The notes under the pieces are model-generated. The model ran no database searches. It was not told the DNA's origin and saw nothing but the letters and a program-made list of their open reading frames with translations. 64,000 bases of DNA, from the NCBI RefSeq assembly GCF_943193125.1, contig NZ_CALPCX010000002.1, positions 1 through 64,000 of the forward strand. Direction: 5' to 3'. This DNA comes from Adlercreutzia agrestimuris (GTDB lineage Bacteria; Actinomycetota; Coriobacteriia; Coriobacteriales; Eggerthellaceae). Shown in pieces: positions 9,076-17,994 of this stretch (the stretch's first letter is position 1; the number at the start of each line of letters is the position of its first letter). The translations under genes were made by a program, and so were the position numbers.

Positions 9076-10620
9076 TCAGTGATCAGACGCGCCAAATGCG
9101 TTTTGCATCTTGAGGCTTCGCTCAAACAATACGCTTCCTAGCAGTTTGTCGTTAGCGGCTTTTACCAGGTCAACAAGTTGAGCGTTGGCTTTTTCGAGTG
9201 TCTTGATGGCGGCATCGTCGTCCATGTCAGCATCGGCGTTGATGAGCTCATCGGTAACACGGAGTGATGCATATCCTGCTGCGAGCGTCTCCTGTTGATA
9301 TCCCGAAATAGCTTCCATGTTGTCGAAGTATTCAGGGTCAGCCAGGGCAGCTACTAAGCGATCCGTCCAATAAAAGCTCTCGGTGCTGACGTTGGAAGGT
9401 GTATCCAAATACGCTGGAATTTCGCGCACATTGCTATACAGAGCAATGGCGGTATTGAAGGGACCTGACCCAAAAGCAACCCATTGGACGCCTTGTGCTG
9501 CGTGAGGAGCATACGGACGAATTTGAAGGATGGAAGTCTCGCAGGTACGGTTTATGCCTATATCGCGATACAGGTGACGAGATTGGTGGTCTCCAAGATT
9601 GCCATAGCAATCGTAGATAGTGCCATTGTAGGTGGAAGATAGGATATTCTTTACGTCCATAACCGAGATTTTTACTTCGGGAACCATGCACCATGGAATA
9701 TCCATGCTGTGTACGGTGTAGGTTGGGTCGGCGCCGTGGAAGAGGGGAGAAGTTTGGTTAAGCACGCTGCACATATACCACGCGCGCGGATTGTTGTAGA
9801 CGATGTCTAGCCAGGTATAGCTGCTGAATGCTTGGCGCGGATTAAATACCGCAGGAATGCCATGGAAGTCTTCGTCAGCGGCTGCTCCTTCTGATAGTGA
9901 GACATTCAGGTGATTGGCGGCCATCCACTCAGGTAAGTCTGCACTGCACATATAGTCGCGCTGCGCGCCAAGCGCATCTGCTAAATCCATGCGATCAATG
10001 CCAAGACGGTTCGGCTGGGCAACATAGCAGTCATCAGGTACGCGACGAGCAATCCAATGGTGTCCGCCGACTGTTTCGATATACCAAATATCGTGATCAT
10101 CGCCAAAAGCGACACCGTTCATCTCATAGGTTCCGTATTGCTCAAGAAGCGCACCCATGCGCTGAACACCCTCTTTTGCGCTACGAATATAAGGCAAAAT
10201 GATGGTAACCAAGTCCTCTTCGCCAATGCCGCCGGGTACTTCAGGTTCATATCCAGATTGACCAGGTGTTCCCTTAGCTGGTTTGTAGCAGATAAGTGGG
10301 TCGGCGCCTAATACGCGCGCGTTTGACGAGATTGTTTCTGTTGCAGTCATGGAAACGTTTGCGGCGTTAATGCCTGCTTCGCCCCAAACGCCGTCAGAGC
10401 GGTCAGTGTTAGGCGTGCAGACATAGCGAAGCGGGTTATCAGGTAATTCAATGGTGAGATGCGAATTTACGCCGGTGTAGGTTTTAGGTTGCTGATCGGG
10501 CAAAACAGCAACCATGCTCTTCGCGTTGAATGAGCCGTCGCCGCAGTCTTCGTTGCGTGCGATGATTGTTGATCCATCGTTTGTTGCTTTTCTGCCAACC
10601 AATAATGTCGTGCAACCCAT
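9076..10620 (-). CDS. pepD: C69-family dipeptidase
   Basis: This 514-residue protein is a peptidase family C69 (PepDA-type) dipeptidase that splits dipeptides in the cytoplasm. It begins MGCTTLLVG, which places the expected Ntn nucleophile Cys at position 3, exposed after a two-residue cleavage. The following GSTIIARNEDCGD stretch and the later EYGTY/GDDHDIWYIET-type segments fit the family. Length is slightly above the usual 470-500. There is no signal peptide. AAAGGAGG lies at ideal spacing before the ATG. It converges with the peptide-utilisation operon and adds a fourth hydrolase, so the whole block can take peptides to free amino acids. Confidence 0.9.
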   Translation of the reverse strand: MGCTTLLVGRKATNDGSTIIARNEDCGDGSFNAKSMVAVLPDQQPKTYTGVNSHLTIELPDNPLRYVCTPNTDRSDGVWGEAGINAANVSMTATETISSNARVLGADPLICYKPAKGTPGQSGYEPEVPGGIGEEDLVTIILPYIRSAKEGVQRMGALLEQYGTYEMNGVAFGDDHDIWYIETVGGHHWIARRVPDDCYVAQPNRLGIDRMDLADALGAQRDYMCSADLPEWMAANHLNVSLSEGAAADEDFHGIPAVFNPRQAFSSYTWLDIVYNNPRAWYMCSVLNQTSPLFHGADPTYTVHSMDIPWCMVPEVKISVMDVKNILSSTYNGTIYDCYGNLGDHQSRHLYRDIGINRTCETSILQIRPYAPHAAQGVQWVAFGSGPFNTAIALYSNVREIPAYLDTPSNVSTESFYWTDRLVAALADPEYFDNMEAISGYQQETLAAGYASLRVTDELINADADMDDDAAIKTLEKANAQLVDLVKAANDKLLGSVLFERSLKMQNAFGASDH

Positions 10621-10955
10621 ATGTGCCTCCTTTGGTTGAGTAAGCTAAAGCATTGAATAGATGACAAAGCTTGAGCTTGTGAGTAAGGTTCTTTTTGACT
10701 ATACGATTCAACAAGGAGACGAATTAGTGCGCTTGCTGATTGCAAAGTCCCTGATAATCAACGGGTACCGATTGGTAATGTTGCGCATGGTATCCGGGGG
10801 CACGCGCAGCAACCTGCGAGCGCGCAGCAAGTCGACATCCTGCGCGCACCTGATAAGGAAGCGAACCGCGTCAAAATGAAACATGCAAGCAAAATGCAAA
10901 GTGCATAACAAGTTTTTGCCGCACCTGTGAAGTGATTCACTTCACAGGTGGCGTT
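10621..10955. other. Intergenic region upstream of pepD
   Basis: This 335-base stretch lies between the pepD start and the end of the leftward LysR gene. It should hold the pepD promoter. Around 10800-10850 it has a locally GC-rich part with repeated gcgcgcag-like words. Its other notable element is the hairpin at 10922-10950. No coding region with a ribosome binding site was found. Confidence 0.5.
10922..10950 (-). terminator. Perfect palindrome at the 3' end of the LysR gene
   Basis: A 13-bp perfect stem (cacctgtgaagtg / cacttcacaggtg) has only a three-base loop and starts six bases after the LysR stop codon. On the minus strand the stem is followed by CGGCAAAAAC rather than a T-run, and on the plus strand by gcgtttta. 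It is the obvious 3' end of the LysR transcript, though not a textbook terminator. Confidence 0.6.
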
Positions 10956-11882
10956 TTACGATTGGGGAATTTGCACGCAAGGGTTGGCTGCGATAATTGC
11001 TTGCAGCTCATCAATGTAGTGCAGGAGAAGCACAGAAGGTTTGCGTTCGGCGTGCATGATGTAACCAACCTGCATAGAGTCTTCGGTATCAAGCGGAATG
11101 CTTGCAATGCCCGACATCATCTCAGACGACAAAACACCTGTTGAAAGCGTAAACCCGTTATGGCTTGTCAAAAGATTGGTAAGCGTGCCTCGGTCTGAAA
11201 AGCGGATGTTTTTGGTGTGCGGCAAATAACTCAAGGGTTCCTCTGAGTAGTAAAACGAGTTGGTGGTGCCTTGTTCAAATGAATAACGAGGATATGCTGC
11301 TAAATCCTCAGGCGTGAGTTTTTCTCGCGTGGCAAGGGGGTGATGTTCGCCCACGAAGACATGAACGGAAGCCTTGAAGAGTGGATAGAAAGTGACGTGC
11401 GCATCGTTGAACGCTTTTTGGAGGACCTGTTGATTGAAGCTATCTACAAACAAAATGCCCACTTCGCTGCGAAAAGTGCGAACATCCTCAATGATCTCAG
11501 CAGTTGTGCTCTCACGTAAGATGAACTCATAGTTGTCCGAATTGCAGCTTTCGGCAACCTTGACGAAAGCTTGAACGCTGAATGCGTAATGCTGCGTTGA
11601 TACTGCCAGGCGAACATGCGAGTTGTCATGTTCGGTATAGCGAGCTTCAAGCATGTCTGCTTGTTCAATAACCTGTCGGGCGTAACCCAAAAGCTCAGTA
11701 CCATCATTGGTGAGTGTGACTCCACGGTTGCTTCGCATGAAGATTGTTATGCCCAGTTCTTGCTCGAGTTCTTTGACTGCAATGGAAAGATTCGACTGCG
11801 ATGCGTAAAGATTTTGCGCAGCAGCATTGATGGAGCCATATTCAGCAATAGCAATGAGATAGCGAAGTTGTTGAAGTGTCAT
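10956..11882 (-). CDS. LysR-family transcriptional regulator
   Basis: This 308-residue regulator has an N-terminal winged helix-turn-helix (residues about 1-60, LQQLRYLIAIAEYGSINAAA then SQSNLSIAVKELEQELG). A linker helix and an effector-binding domain (about 88-300) follow. I chose the ATG at 11882 because GAGG lies six bases upstream. The alternative GTG at 11894 overlaps that element. It is divergent from a PaaK-like CoA ligase gene, the usual arrangement for a LysR protein controlling its neighbour. The effector domain is clearly related to the protein at 13561-14214, which consists of that domain alone. The likely effector is the acid or CoA ester handled by the ligase, which is inference. 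Confidence 0.93.
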   Translation of the reverse strand: MTLQQLRYLIAIAEYGSINAAAQNLYASQSNLSIAVKELEQELGITIFMRSNRGVTLTNDGTELLGYARQVIEQADMLEARYTEHDNSHVRLAVSTQHYAFSVQAFVKVAESCNSDNYEFILRESTTAEIIEDVRTFRSEVGILFVDSFNQQVLQKAFNDAHVTFYPLFKASVHVFVGEHHPLATREKLTPEDLAAYPRYSFEQGTTNSFYYSEEPLSYLPHTKNIRFSDRGTLTNLLTSHNGFTLSTGVLSSEMMSGIASIPLDTEDSMQVGYIMHAERKPSVLLLHYIDELQAIIAANPCVQIPQS

Positions 11883-12192
11883 ATTTTTCCTCACGATAGC
11901 AAGGTGGACAACTACAGGCGAAGTGGCACCAAAACAAAAATGCTCAGACGCTCAAGTGTGGAAGGACAGTTTGTGCAAGCCATAAAGATGGTTTGACTGT
12001 TGCATAGTATAGAGGTTGCAACAGTGAGGTATTGCTTAATTTCGGTAAAACAATGAGCCTGGTAATATAAATAATAGATAGCATCTGTTCTAAACATCAT
12101 ATGACAAAAGAGGTTGTATTTGGCGGTTGTTCATGGTTTGATGCTTAAGCTGATTTTTTCTATTCCGACATACGCAGCTAAGGAGCATCATT
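11883..12192. promoter_or_regulatory. Divergent promoter region of LysR and CoA ligase
   Basis: This 310-base stretch separates two genes that point away from each other and should hold both promoters. The notable element is the palindrome at 11996-12025. An AT-rich part near 12060-12075 (taatataaataat) could include a -10 region for the rightward ligase gene. No open reading frame is supported. Confidence 0.5.
11996..12025. promoter_or_regulatory. Candidate LysR operator
   Basis: Perfect 9-bp arms (actgttgca / tgcaacagt) are separated by 12 bases that contain tagtatag. LysR proteins bind interrupted dyads of this form, with T-N11-A at the core, between divergent genes. The centre lies about 128 bases from the LysR start and 182 from the ligase start. 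The spacer contains a -10-like word on both strands, which would fit autoregulation. Confidence 0.5.
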
Positions 12193-13536
12193 ATGGCGAA
12201 AAAGGACATTCCTTACGACCAGAAATACTACGACCCCGAGATTGAGTGCATGCCTCGCCCTGAGCTTGAAGCTATGCAACTTGAGCGTCTCAAAGAGATG
12301 GTTCGCTATGCGTATGACAATACGGTTTATTACAAGCGTTCATTTGATGAGGCTGGAGTATCTCCGGATGATATTCAGACGCTTACTGACATTGAGAAAT
12401 TCCCCTTCATTGACAAGAAGACCGAGCGCGATACGCAGCATGTTGGTAGCTTTTTTGGTGAGATGTGTTCGGTGCCGGAGGAAGAAGTTATCTTCATGGC
12501 AACCTCATCGGGTTCAACAGGTGTGCCTACGGTAAGTCCCTTCACCCAAGAAGATTTCGACCTGTGGCAAGACACCGAAGCGCGTCTTTTCTGGCAAGCG
12601 GGCATGCGTCCGAACGATCGCTACGTGCACGGGCTCAATTTTGCGCTTTACGTTGGCGGCCCGGATGTTATCGGTGCGCAGCGTTTGGGGGCGCTGGCCA
12701 TTTGGGTAGGCGCTGTTCCGTCGGATCGTTTGCTGTTTGTGCTTAAGCAATATCAGCCGACGGTGATCTGGACGAGCCCCTCTTACGCATGGACGCTTGG
12801 CGAAAAAGCAAAGGAAAAAGGCTTTGACCCCAAGACTGATTTCGCAATTCATACCATCATTGTTGCAGGTGAGCCAGGAGGTTCCATTAAGTCAACGCGT
12901 GAGGCCATTGAAGACTTATGGGGCGCGAAGGTAGTTGACTTCTTCGGACTTTCAGACATTTATGGCGCATGTGCGGCCATGTGTGAGGCAAAAGATGGTC
13001 TGCATATCGCCGAGGATCAGATCATGGTGGAAACGGTTGACCCTAATACCGGAGAGGTTCTTGCACCGGGCGAACTTGGTGAGTTGGTCTACACCACGCT
13101 CATGAAGAAGGCGCGTCCCATGATCCGATTCCGCACGGGTGATATTGGGTATGTAAGCAATGAAAAGTGCGAATGTGGTCGCACGCTCGCACGCATTCAT
13201 ATTACCGGTCGCAAGGATGAGATGTTTATTGTTGGTGCGGTTAACGTATTCCCAACTGATATTGAATATGTCGTACGTGGCGAAAAAGGTTTGACGGGCG
13301 AATACTCCATTCGCGTTTATGATCAGGACTTCACGACAAAGTATGAAGTCTCGGTTGAGCGTGCTCAGGGATCAGATGAGCCTTATGATGTGGTGGCTAA
13401 ACGAGTTGAAGGTGCGTTGAAAACGCATACCGGAGTACGACCGGCAAAGGTTATCGTGTATGATGCTGGTAAGTTGGGCACGTCATCTGAACACAAAGCA
13501 AGCCGCTTTGTGGATGAGCGTACGAATACGAAATAA
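12193..13536 (+). CDS. PaaK-like AMP-forming acyl/aryl-CoA ligase
   Basis: This 447-residue cytoplasmic enzyme belongs to the phenylacetate-CoA ligase branch of the ANL superfamily. It activates a carboxylic acid with ATP and transfers it to coenzyme A. The phosphate-binding loop is SSGSTGVPTV (about residues 105-114). The hinge and adenylate region is RFRTGDIG, followed by GRKDEMFIVGAVNVFP, and a CECGRT pair of cysteines fits the family. Length (about 430-450) is normal. AAGGAG lies about eight bases before the ATG. It is divergent from a LysR regulator and is followed after 24 bases by a protein made only of a LysR effector domain. The substrate is not readable; an aromatic or short-chain acid is plausible. 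Confidence 0.85.
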   Translation: MAKKDIPYDQKYYDPEIECMPRPELEAMQLERLKEMVRYAYDNTVYYKRSFDEAGVSPDDIQTLTDIEKFPFIDKKTERDTQHVGSFFGEMCSVPEEEVIFMATSSGSTGVPTVSPFTQEDFDLWQDTEARLFWQAGMRPNDRYVHGLNFALYVGGPDVIGAQRLGALAIWVGAVPSDRLLFVLKQYQPTVIWTSPSYAWTLGEKAKEKGFDPKTDFAIHTIIVAGEPGGSIKSTREAIEDLWGAKVVDFFGLSDIYGACAAMCEAKDGLHIAEDQIMVETVDPNTGEVLAPGELGELVYTTLMKKARPMIRFRTGDIGYVSNEKCECGRTLARIHITGRKDEMFIVGAVNVFPTDIEYVVRGEKGLTGEYSIRVYDQDFTTKYEVSVERAQGSDEPYDVVAKRVEGALKTHTGVRPAKVIVYDAGKLGTSSEHKASRFVDERTNTK

Positions 13537-13560
13537 GCGTTTGCAGGAAGAAGGATAATC

Positions 13561-14214
13561 ATGGCAGCAACTTTTGCAATTTCAGGACAGCACTACCTTT
13601 TTGACGTGCAAACGTTTGCCCACACTGTTTTAGCGCTTGGTGGGGATAAGTATTCTTATGCGTTGCGCGATCGGACAACGCAAGGAGTTATTGATGATGT
13701 GGTGTCTGGTGATTCTGAGCTGGGCGTAATTGTGCAGACATCGCGAACCGCCGATGAGCTTAATGTGGCACTTGATGCAGCTGGTCTAACATTTTGCGAA
13801 CTCATTCAGTCAACCCCTCGCGTGGCGCTTCCTAAAAGCCACCCGATGGTGAATGCGTCTTCGCTCTCGCTTGAAGACATGGAAGGCTATCCGTATATTT
13901 ACTTCGAGCAGGAGCCGGGCTCACCGGCGTGTTTTGCCGAGGAGGCACTTGCAGAAGTTCCTCGTGAAAAGAGCATCGCGTGCACCGACCGCGCTTCGCT
14001 TTCGGAGCTCATTGTTGCACTGAACGGCTATACCATCACGAGTGGCATTCTGGTAGGTATTTCTGATGGCTCTTCACTGGACACGGTGCCGCTTGAAACA
14101 GATGAAACTCTTCATTTGGGCTATGTGGTTCGCAAGGATGAAGAACTTGATGAAGTGGGCATTCGCTTTGTTGAGACCCTCAAAAAGAATCTGGAGCGTT
14201 ACGCTCGCTTCTAA
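13561..14214 (+). CDS. Stand-alone LysR-type effector-binding domain without a DNA-binding domain
   Basis: This 217-residue protein aligns along its length with residues about 90-290 of the LysR regulator at 10956-11882. It starts in the same place (ISGQHYLFDVQTF against VSTQHYAFSVQAF) and shares the STPRVALPKSHPM and YPYIYFEQ-type segments. It has no helix-turn-helix. The upstream bases hold only the ligase gene and a 24-base gap, and GAAGGA precedes the ATG, so it is a complete gene rather than a truncated one. It shares an operon with the CoA ligase. It may sense the same ligand, form mixed oligomers with LysR or buffer the ligand. These roles are inferred. An evolved remnant is the other option, but the clean frame and start argue against decay. 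Confidence 0.82.
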   Translation: MAATFAISGQHYLFDVQTFAHTVLALGGDKYSYALRDRTTQGVIDDVVSGDSELGVIVQTSRTADELNVALDAAGLTFCELIQSTPRVALPKSHPMVNASSLSLEDMEGYPYIYFEQEPGSPACFAEEALAEVPREKSIACTDRASLSELIVALNGYTITSGILVGISDGSSLDTVPLETDETLHLGYVVRKDEELDEVGIRFVETLKKNLERYARF

Positions 14215-14305
14215 ACATATGCTGCTTTTAAGCAGGCAGCACAAATTAAGCATGTTGATGCGCAAATAAGTGTTTGGCAAAAAGCACGTGGTGTTTTAGC
14301 TTGCC

Positions 14306-15973
14306 TTAATGACGGCGAATCCGCGCGGTGCGATCTGAGCTGGTATCGGTATTCCGATGTGAGCTTCGATGTGCACCGCGCGTTGTTTGTGAGTTGCTGT
14401 CTTGAATGGCTGTCAGTTTGGCTGTGTCAGCTGCGTTGGGCATTTCGCCTGACTTTGATGTATCCATGCCGAGTTTGTTCGCCAAATCAAGGCGAATGCT
14501 TACATACTCAATAACAAGTAGCACAAGCAAAATAGTCATCACAATGAGATACCCAATGACCGCACCGGGAAGGCCCGTGAAATTCACGAGCAAAATTGGC
14601 ACAAAGAGCGAGAAGCCAAATGTGATCAAATAGAGCTTCGTGACGGACTTTTGGCGGCGAAGCACCGTGATTACTTGGTAGAGAAAATCAATGGCAGCAG
14701 TTACGCCACCTGCGGCAATCATGATGTAGGACAGCCCGCGGAACTGCTCAAAGTCAAGGCCATAGAGCCAACTCATAAGTGGAATACCAATCCATGCCAT
14801 AAAGAGTGCCACGATAACGGTGATGGCAATGATGAGGACAAACATGGCAATGATGCTGAGGTCAAAACGGCGTCGTTTGTTGGGGTCTGACCATGCCTCA
14901 GCCATCCGAACGAGTAGTGGCTTATAGATGAGACCAACGGTGAGCAAAATGCCTTGCGCTGGGAAGTAGAGCGCATTGAAGTAGAGTTGGTTGTCGTAGC
15001 TTAGAACACCTTCCATGACAAATTTCGGCATGTTGTCAATAAGCGCATAAAGAAAGAGAGCCACAAACAGCGGGAAGCATTGCCTAAAAAGCATTGCCAC
15101 ACTAGAGACGCGCATATGATCTGACTTTGGTGTTTCAAAAAGCGCAAGGGGAAAGGTGACCAGGATAAACGTTGCGGCAGCGGCAACTGCCATGGCAATA
15201 CAGGCACCAGGAAGATTGCGCGTAATAAACAAAAAGACGATAAAGACAATAAGGACAACTGCCGAGCGCAGAGCTTGCGAAATGCCCGCCAAGTACAGCT
15301 TGTCCATCTGCTGGAGGCGTCCTTCGTATACGTCGGCTAAGCCATCAATCATTTTATAGATATACACACCCATGCTGATGGTGAACATTTCTGAGTTATA
15401 GCCGCGCAAAGAGCAGTAAGCAACGCTCACTGCCACCATAATGATGCAGGTAATCCAGCGGTTAATCTGATAATCCGAAAATGAATGCGTTTGCTCAAGA
15501 TCGGAGACTTGATAGGTACGGACACCATAATTAGCCAAATACATGAGCAGCATGCCAGTGACAAATGCCATAGAAAACATACCAGCTTGTTCGACACCAA
15601 CAAGCTGAGTAACCACAATGGTCAAGATGGGGAAAACCATGCCCCATAATGTGATGCCAATTGTGTTAAAGATGTAGTCACGCGTAGTGCGATGCGACGC
15701 ATATTCTTCTTGTTGGCCGCCGAGATCTCCTGATGATACAGCGCCGAGCAAACGAGAAAACCAATGATCCAACCCACGTTTAATGAAGTTTGGCTTGCGC
15801 GTGCGCGTCTGAGGCATTTCAGCTGTTTGCGCTGCATGCTGGCCGCGCAAGCGACGCGTTGTCTCTTGGTTGCTAACAGCGCTGTTTGAATAGGTGGGAT
15901 TTGAGGTGCTTGTGGTTTTGAATTCGCGCGTGTGCTCTTGATCAAAAGAAGTATGCTGCGGCTGCCGATCCAT
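14306..15973 (-). CDS. Oligosaccharide flippase-like membrane protein (MOP superfamily)
   Basis: This 555-residue protein has about twelve to fourteen membrane segments between residues 105 and 510. It is flanked by long hydrophilic tails rich in Thr, Ser, Gln and Arg (about 100 residues N-terminal and 45 C-terminal). The pattern fits Wzx/polysaccharide-export flippases, which move lipid-linked glycans across the membrane. No ribosome binding site is evident before the ATG at 15973, so the true start could be internal; the first membrane segment begins only near residue 105. No glycosyltransferases or other capsule genes are nearby, so its substrate is unknown. It ends 91 bases from the effector-domain gene, which converges on it. 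Confidence 0.75.
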   Translation of the reverse strand: MDRQPQHTSFDQEHTREFKTTSTSNPTYSNSAVSNQETTRRLRGQHAAQTAEMPQTRTRKPNFIKRGLDHWFSRLLGAVSSGDLGGQQEEYASHRTTRDYIFNTIGITLWGMVFPILTIVVTQLVGVEQAGMFSMAFVTGMLLMYLANYGVRTYQVSDLEQTHSFSDYQINRWITCIIMVAVSVAYCSLRGYNSEMFTISMGVYIYKMIDGLADVYEGRLQQMDKLYLAGISQALRSAVVLIVFIVFLFITRNLPGACIAMAVAAAATFILVTFPLALFETPKSDHMRVSSVAMLFRQCFPLFVALFLYALIDNMPKFVMEGVLSYDNQLYFNALYFPAQGILLTVGLIYKPLLVRMAEAWSDPNKRRRFDLSIIAMFVLIIAITVIVALFMAWIGIPLMSWLYGLDFEQFRGLSYIMIAAGGVTAAIDFLYQVITVLRRQKSVTKLYLITFGFSLFVPILLVNFTGLPGAVIGYLIVMTILLVLLVIEYVSIRLDLANKLGMDTSKSGEMPNAADTAKLTAIQDSNSQTTRGAHRSSHRNTDTSSDRTARIRRH

Positions 15974-16154
15974 ACGTGAAAAGCTGAACTTTCTCTCAGA
16001 TGCGTGATCATTTACGTAGATTATTATGCGTCAATCTCTTGGATGGCGTCATTGAGTTATTTGATTTACATGGGATATATAAATTGTTGACGCATATATT
16101 GCTTGTATTGCAGAAGCAGGATTATTTGGAGAAATGACCAATAGCAGCATAAAA

Positions 16155-16190
16155 CCTGCAGCAAGCACGGAGGGAGGAGCTTGCTGCAGG
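16155..16190 (-). terminator. Intrinsic terminator of the flavoprotein gene
   Basis: A 12-bp perfect stem (cctgcagcaagc / gcttgctgcagg) with a 12-base loop lies 33 bases past the stop codon of the leftward flavoprotein. On the minus strand it is followed by a short T-run (GGTTTTATG). Confidence 0.75.
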
Positions 16191-16222
16191 AAACGTAAAG
16201 ATTGCGTGCGAGATAAAGATGT

Positions 16223-17872
16223 TTAGCTCTGAGAAGACTGCAGGCAATTACGCGCTGCAATTCGACCGAATACCATTCCCTCAGAAAGGTTGCCACCCGC
16301 ATTGTACATATCTGACCAAATGGAGCCAAACTCACCAGCGGAATACAAATGAGGAATAGGATTTCCTTGGCGATCCATTACTTCAGCATTTGCAGAACGA
16401 ACGGGGCCTCCATCGGTGTTTAAGAAATAAGGAACCATCTTCATAGCATAAAATGGCGGGTTTTCAATTTTGTTCAGCGTGTCGCTGAAGCGATAAAAGG
16501 CAAGGTCGGCACCGTTGTCGCACATCTCATTCCAGTGTGCAACGGTGGTTTCAAGCTCTCCGGCTGGAAGGCCAACGGCTTCAGCTAGTTCGCTTAGGCT
16601 TTCTGCTTTATAGCCCCAACCAGCAGCAACAGGGTCATCTTCGGTGATCTCAGACGTCGCACCTGCGTCAAAACCTGTTTGATCAAAAACGAACCACGAC
16701 ACTGCGGGAAGATGTTGGTGCATCCACTCGCCGCCGCGGTTGTTGTCGCCATGACGATAGCCTGAATGAATGCGAAGATCATATTCAGTCAAACCCTTAT
16801 TACCAAAGCCGCCATTGTCCATATAGTAGCGACGACCGTTGAGTCCGACAATTATGCCTTCGCCGCGTGGTGTTTGCGCAGCGTTTTTAGCCACAAAGCT
16901 TTCGCCGTCAAGAGAAGCAAAGCCGTTGTAGAACCCTGCAATATTTGCCATATGCCACATATCGGCGCCTACTTCAGCGCACAAAGCAATTCCGTCACCT
17001 GTGTTGCTGATGCCAGCAAACGGATGCGCTCCATAGGCACGAATATAGTTCGCCATCATGTTGGGATTGTTTTCAAATCCGCCACAGCACATAACGACAC
17101 CTTTTAATGCCTGTGCGCATACTTCTTTGCCATCGGATTCGTATATGACGCCAGTAATTTCCCCTGTTGATTGATCTTGTATGAGTCGGGTGACGGGTGT
17201 GTTGGTCTTGCGCGTAACAATATCAGGATATTGGTCAACTACATCCGAAAGGAACAAGTGTGGATGTTTGTATCCTTCTCCGCTGCTGCCCCCATTAAAG
17301 AGCATGCAGCCAACACTTGCGCGTTCTTCATCGGTATCAAGAAGCTCTGGATACTCGGGAGCTGATACGGAGGTGACTTTTGGGTCACCTGGATCCCATG
17401 GCGCATAAAAGTCTTCGGTGCCTAAGGCATTGAGCCACGGAGTATGTTCTGCCATGCCATCGGCATAGGCCTTAAGAACGTCATCAGAAACAGTTGGATT
17501 CTCGCCGCGCAAAGCCTTCATGTACTTAAAAGCTACGTCTGCATCATTGGTGGCAAGGATAGCTCCAGCAGAATACTGGGTATTGCCCCCACCAAGTTCA
17601 TTGTCACTCTTTTCTAACAGTAGGCATGTTGCGCCGTCGCCTTCTGTTGCAATAGTTGCGGCGGTTGCCATGCCTGCAATACCTGCGCCCACAACGATAA
17701 CGTCAAAGCTCTCATCCCAAGTAGGGTTGTTGGTTGCTGTTGATGCAAGCTGCTCTTCTTGTTGGGATGGAGATTGCTCGGGAGTACATCCAAGCAATCC
17801 AAGTGATGTGGTAACAAGCGCAGCTCCTGTTCCCAGTAAAAATTCTTTTCGCGAAAATTTCCCCTCGGCCAT
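16223..17872 (-). CDS. Exported FAD-dependent reductase, fumarate-reductase-like flavoprotein, lipoprotein with Tat-type signal
   Basis: This 549-residue protein starts with a Tat-like signal (SRKEFLLG, residues 7-14, an RK variant of the twin arginine) ending in a lipobox LLGC with Cys29. It is probably a lipoprotein on the outer face of the membrane. FAD binding is shown by VVGAGIAG (60-67) and a C-terminal YSAGEFG segment. The fold is that of fumarate/urocanate/ketosteroid-type flavoproteins, but the C-terminal signature is YNAGGNLSEGMVFGR, not the RLGGN pattern of true fumarate reductases. The natural acceptor is therefore probably another unsaturated compound. No FMN-binding or cytochrome domain is fused, so a separate electron donor is needed. 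GAGGAAGGATC precedes the ATG. A membrane LuxR regulator lies directly upstream on the same strand. Confidence 0.88.
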   Translation of the reverse strand: MAEGKFSRKEFLLGTGAALVTTSLGLLGCTPEQSPSQQEEQLASTATNNPTWDESFDVIVVGAGIAGMATAATIATEGDGATCLLLEKSDNELGGGNTQYSAGAILATNDADVAFKYMKALRGENPTVSDDVLKAYADGMAEHTPWLNALGTEDFYAPWDPGDPKVTSVSAPEYPELLDTDEERASVGCMLFNGGSSGEGYKHPHLFLSDVVDQYPDIVTRKTNTPVTRLIQDQSTGEITGVIYESDGKEVCAQALKGVVMCCGGFENNPNMMANYIRAYGAHPFAGISNTGDGIALCAEVGADMWHMANIAGFYNGFASLDGESFVAKNAAQTPRGEGIIVGLNGRRYYMDNGGFGNKGLTEYDLRIHSGYRHGDNNRGGEWMHQHLPAVSWFVFDQTGFDAGATSEITEDDPVAAGWGYKAESLSELAEAVGLPAGELETTVAHWNEMCDNGADLAFYRFSDTLNKIENPPFYAMKMVPYFLNTDGGPVRSANAEVMDRQGNPIPHLYSAGEFGSIWSDMYNAGGNLSEGMVFGRIAARNCLQSSQS

Positions 17873-17994
17873 AGTTGATCCTTCCTCTAAAAAATGAACC
17901 GATGAGACTTTTTTAAGACAGAGAGGAATGAGGCGCGAGATTAATAATTAGCTTTTTGGAGTGATGAATTCTTAATCATCTTTAATAATGCCTG

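Noticed and set aside
10708..10911. 67-residue minus-strand open frame upstream of pepD
   Set aside because: No ribosome binding site and no recognisable similarity; more likely part of the pepD leader.
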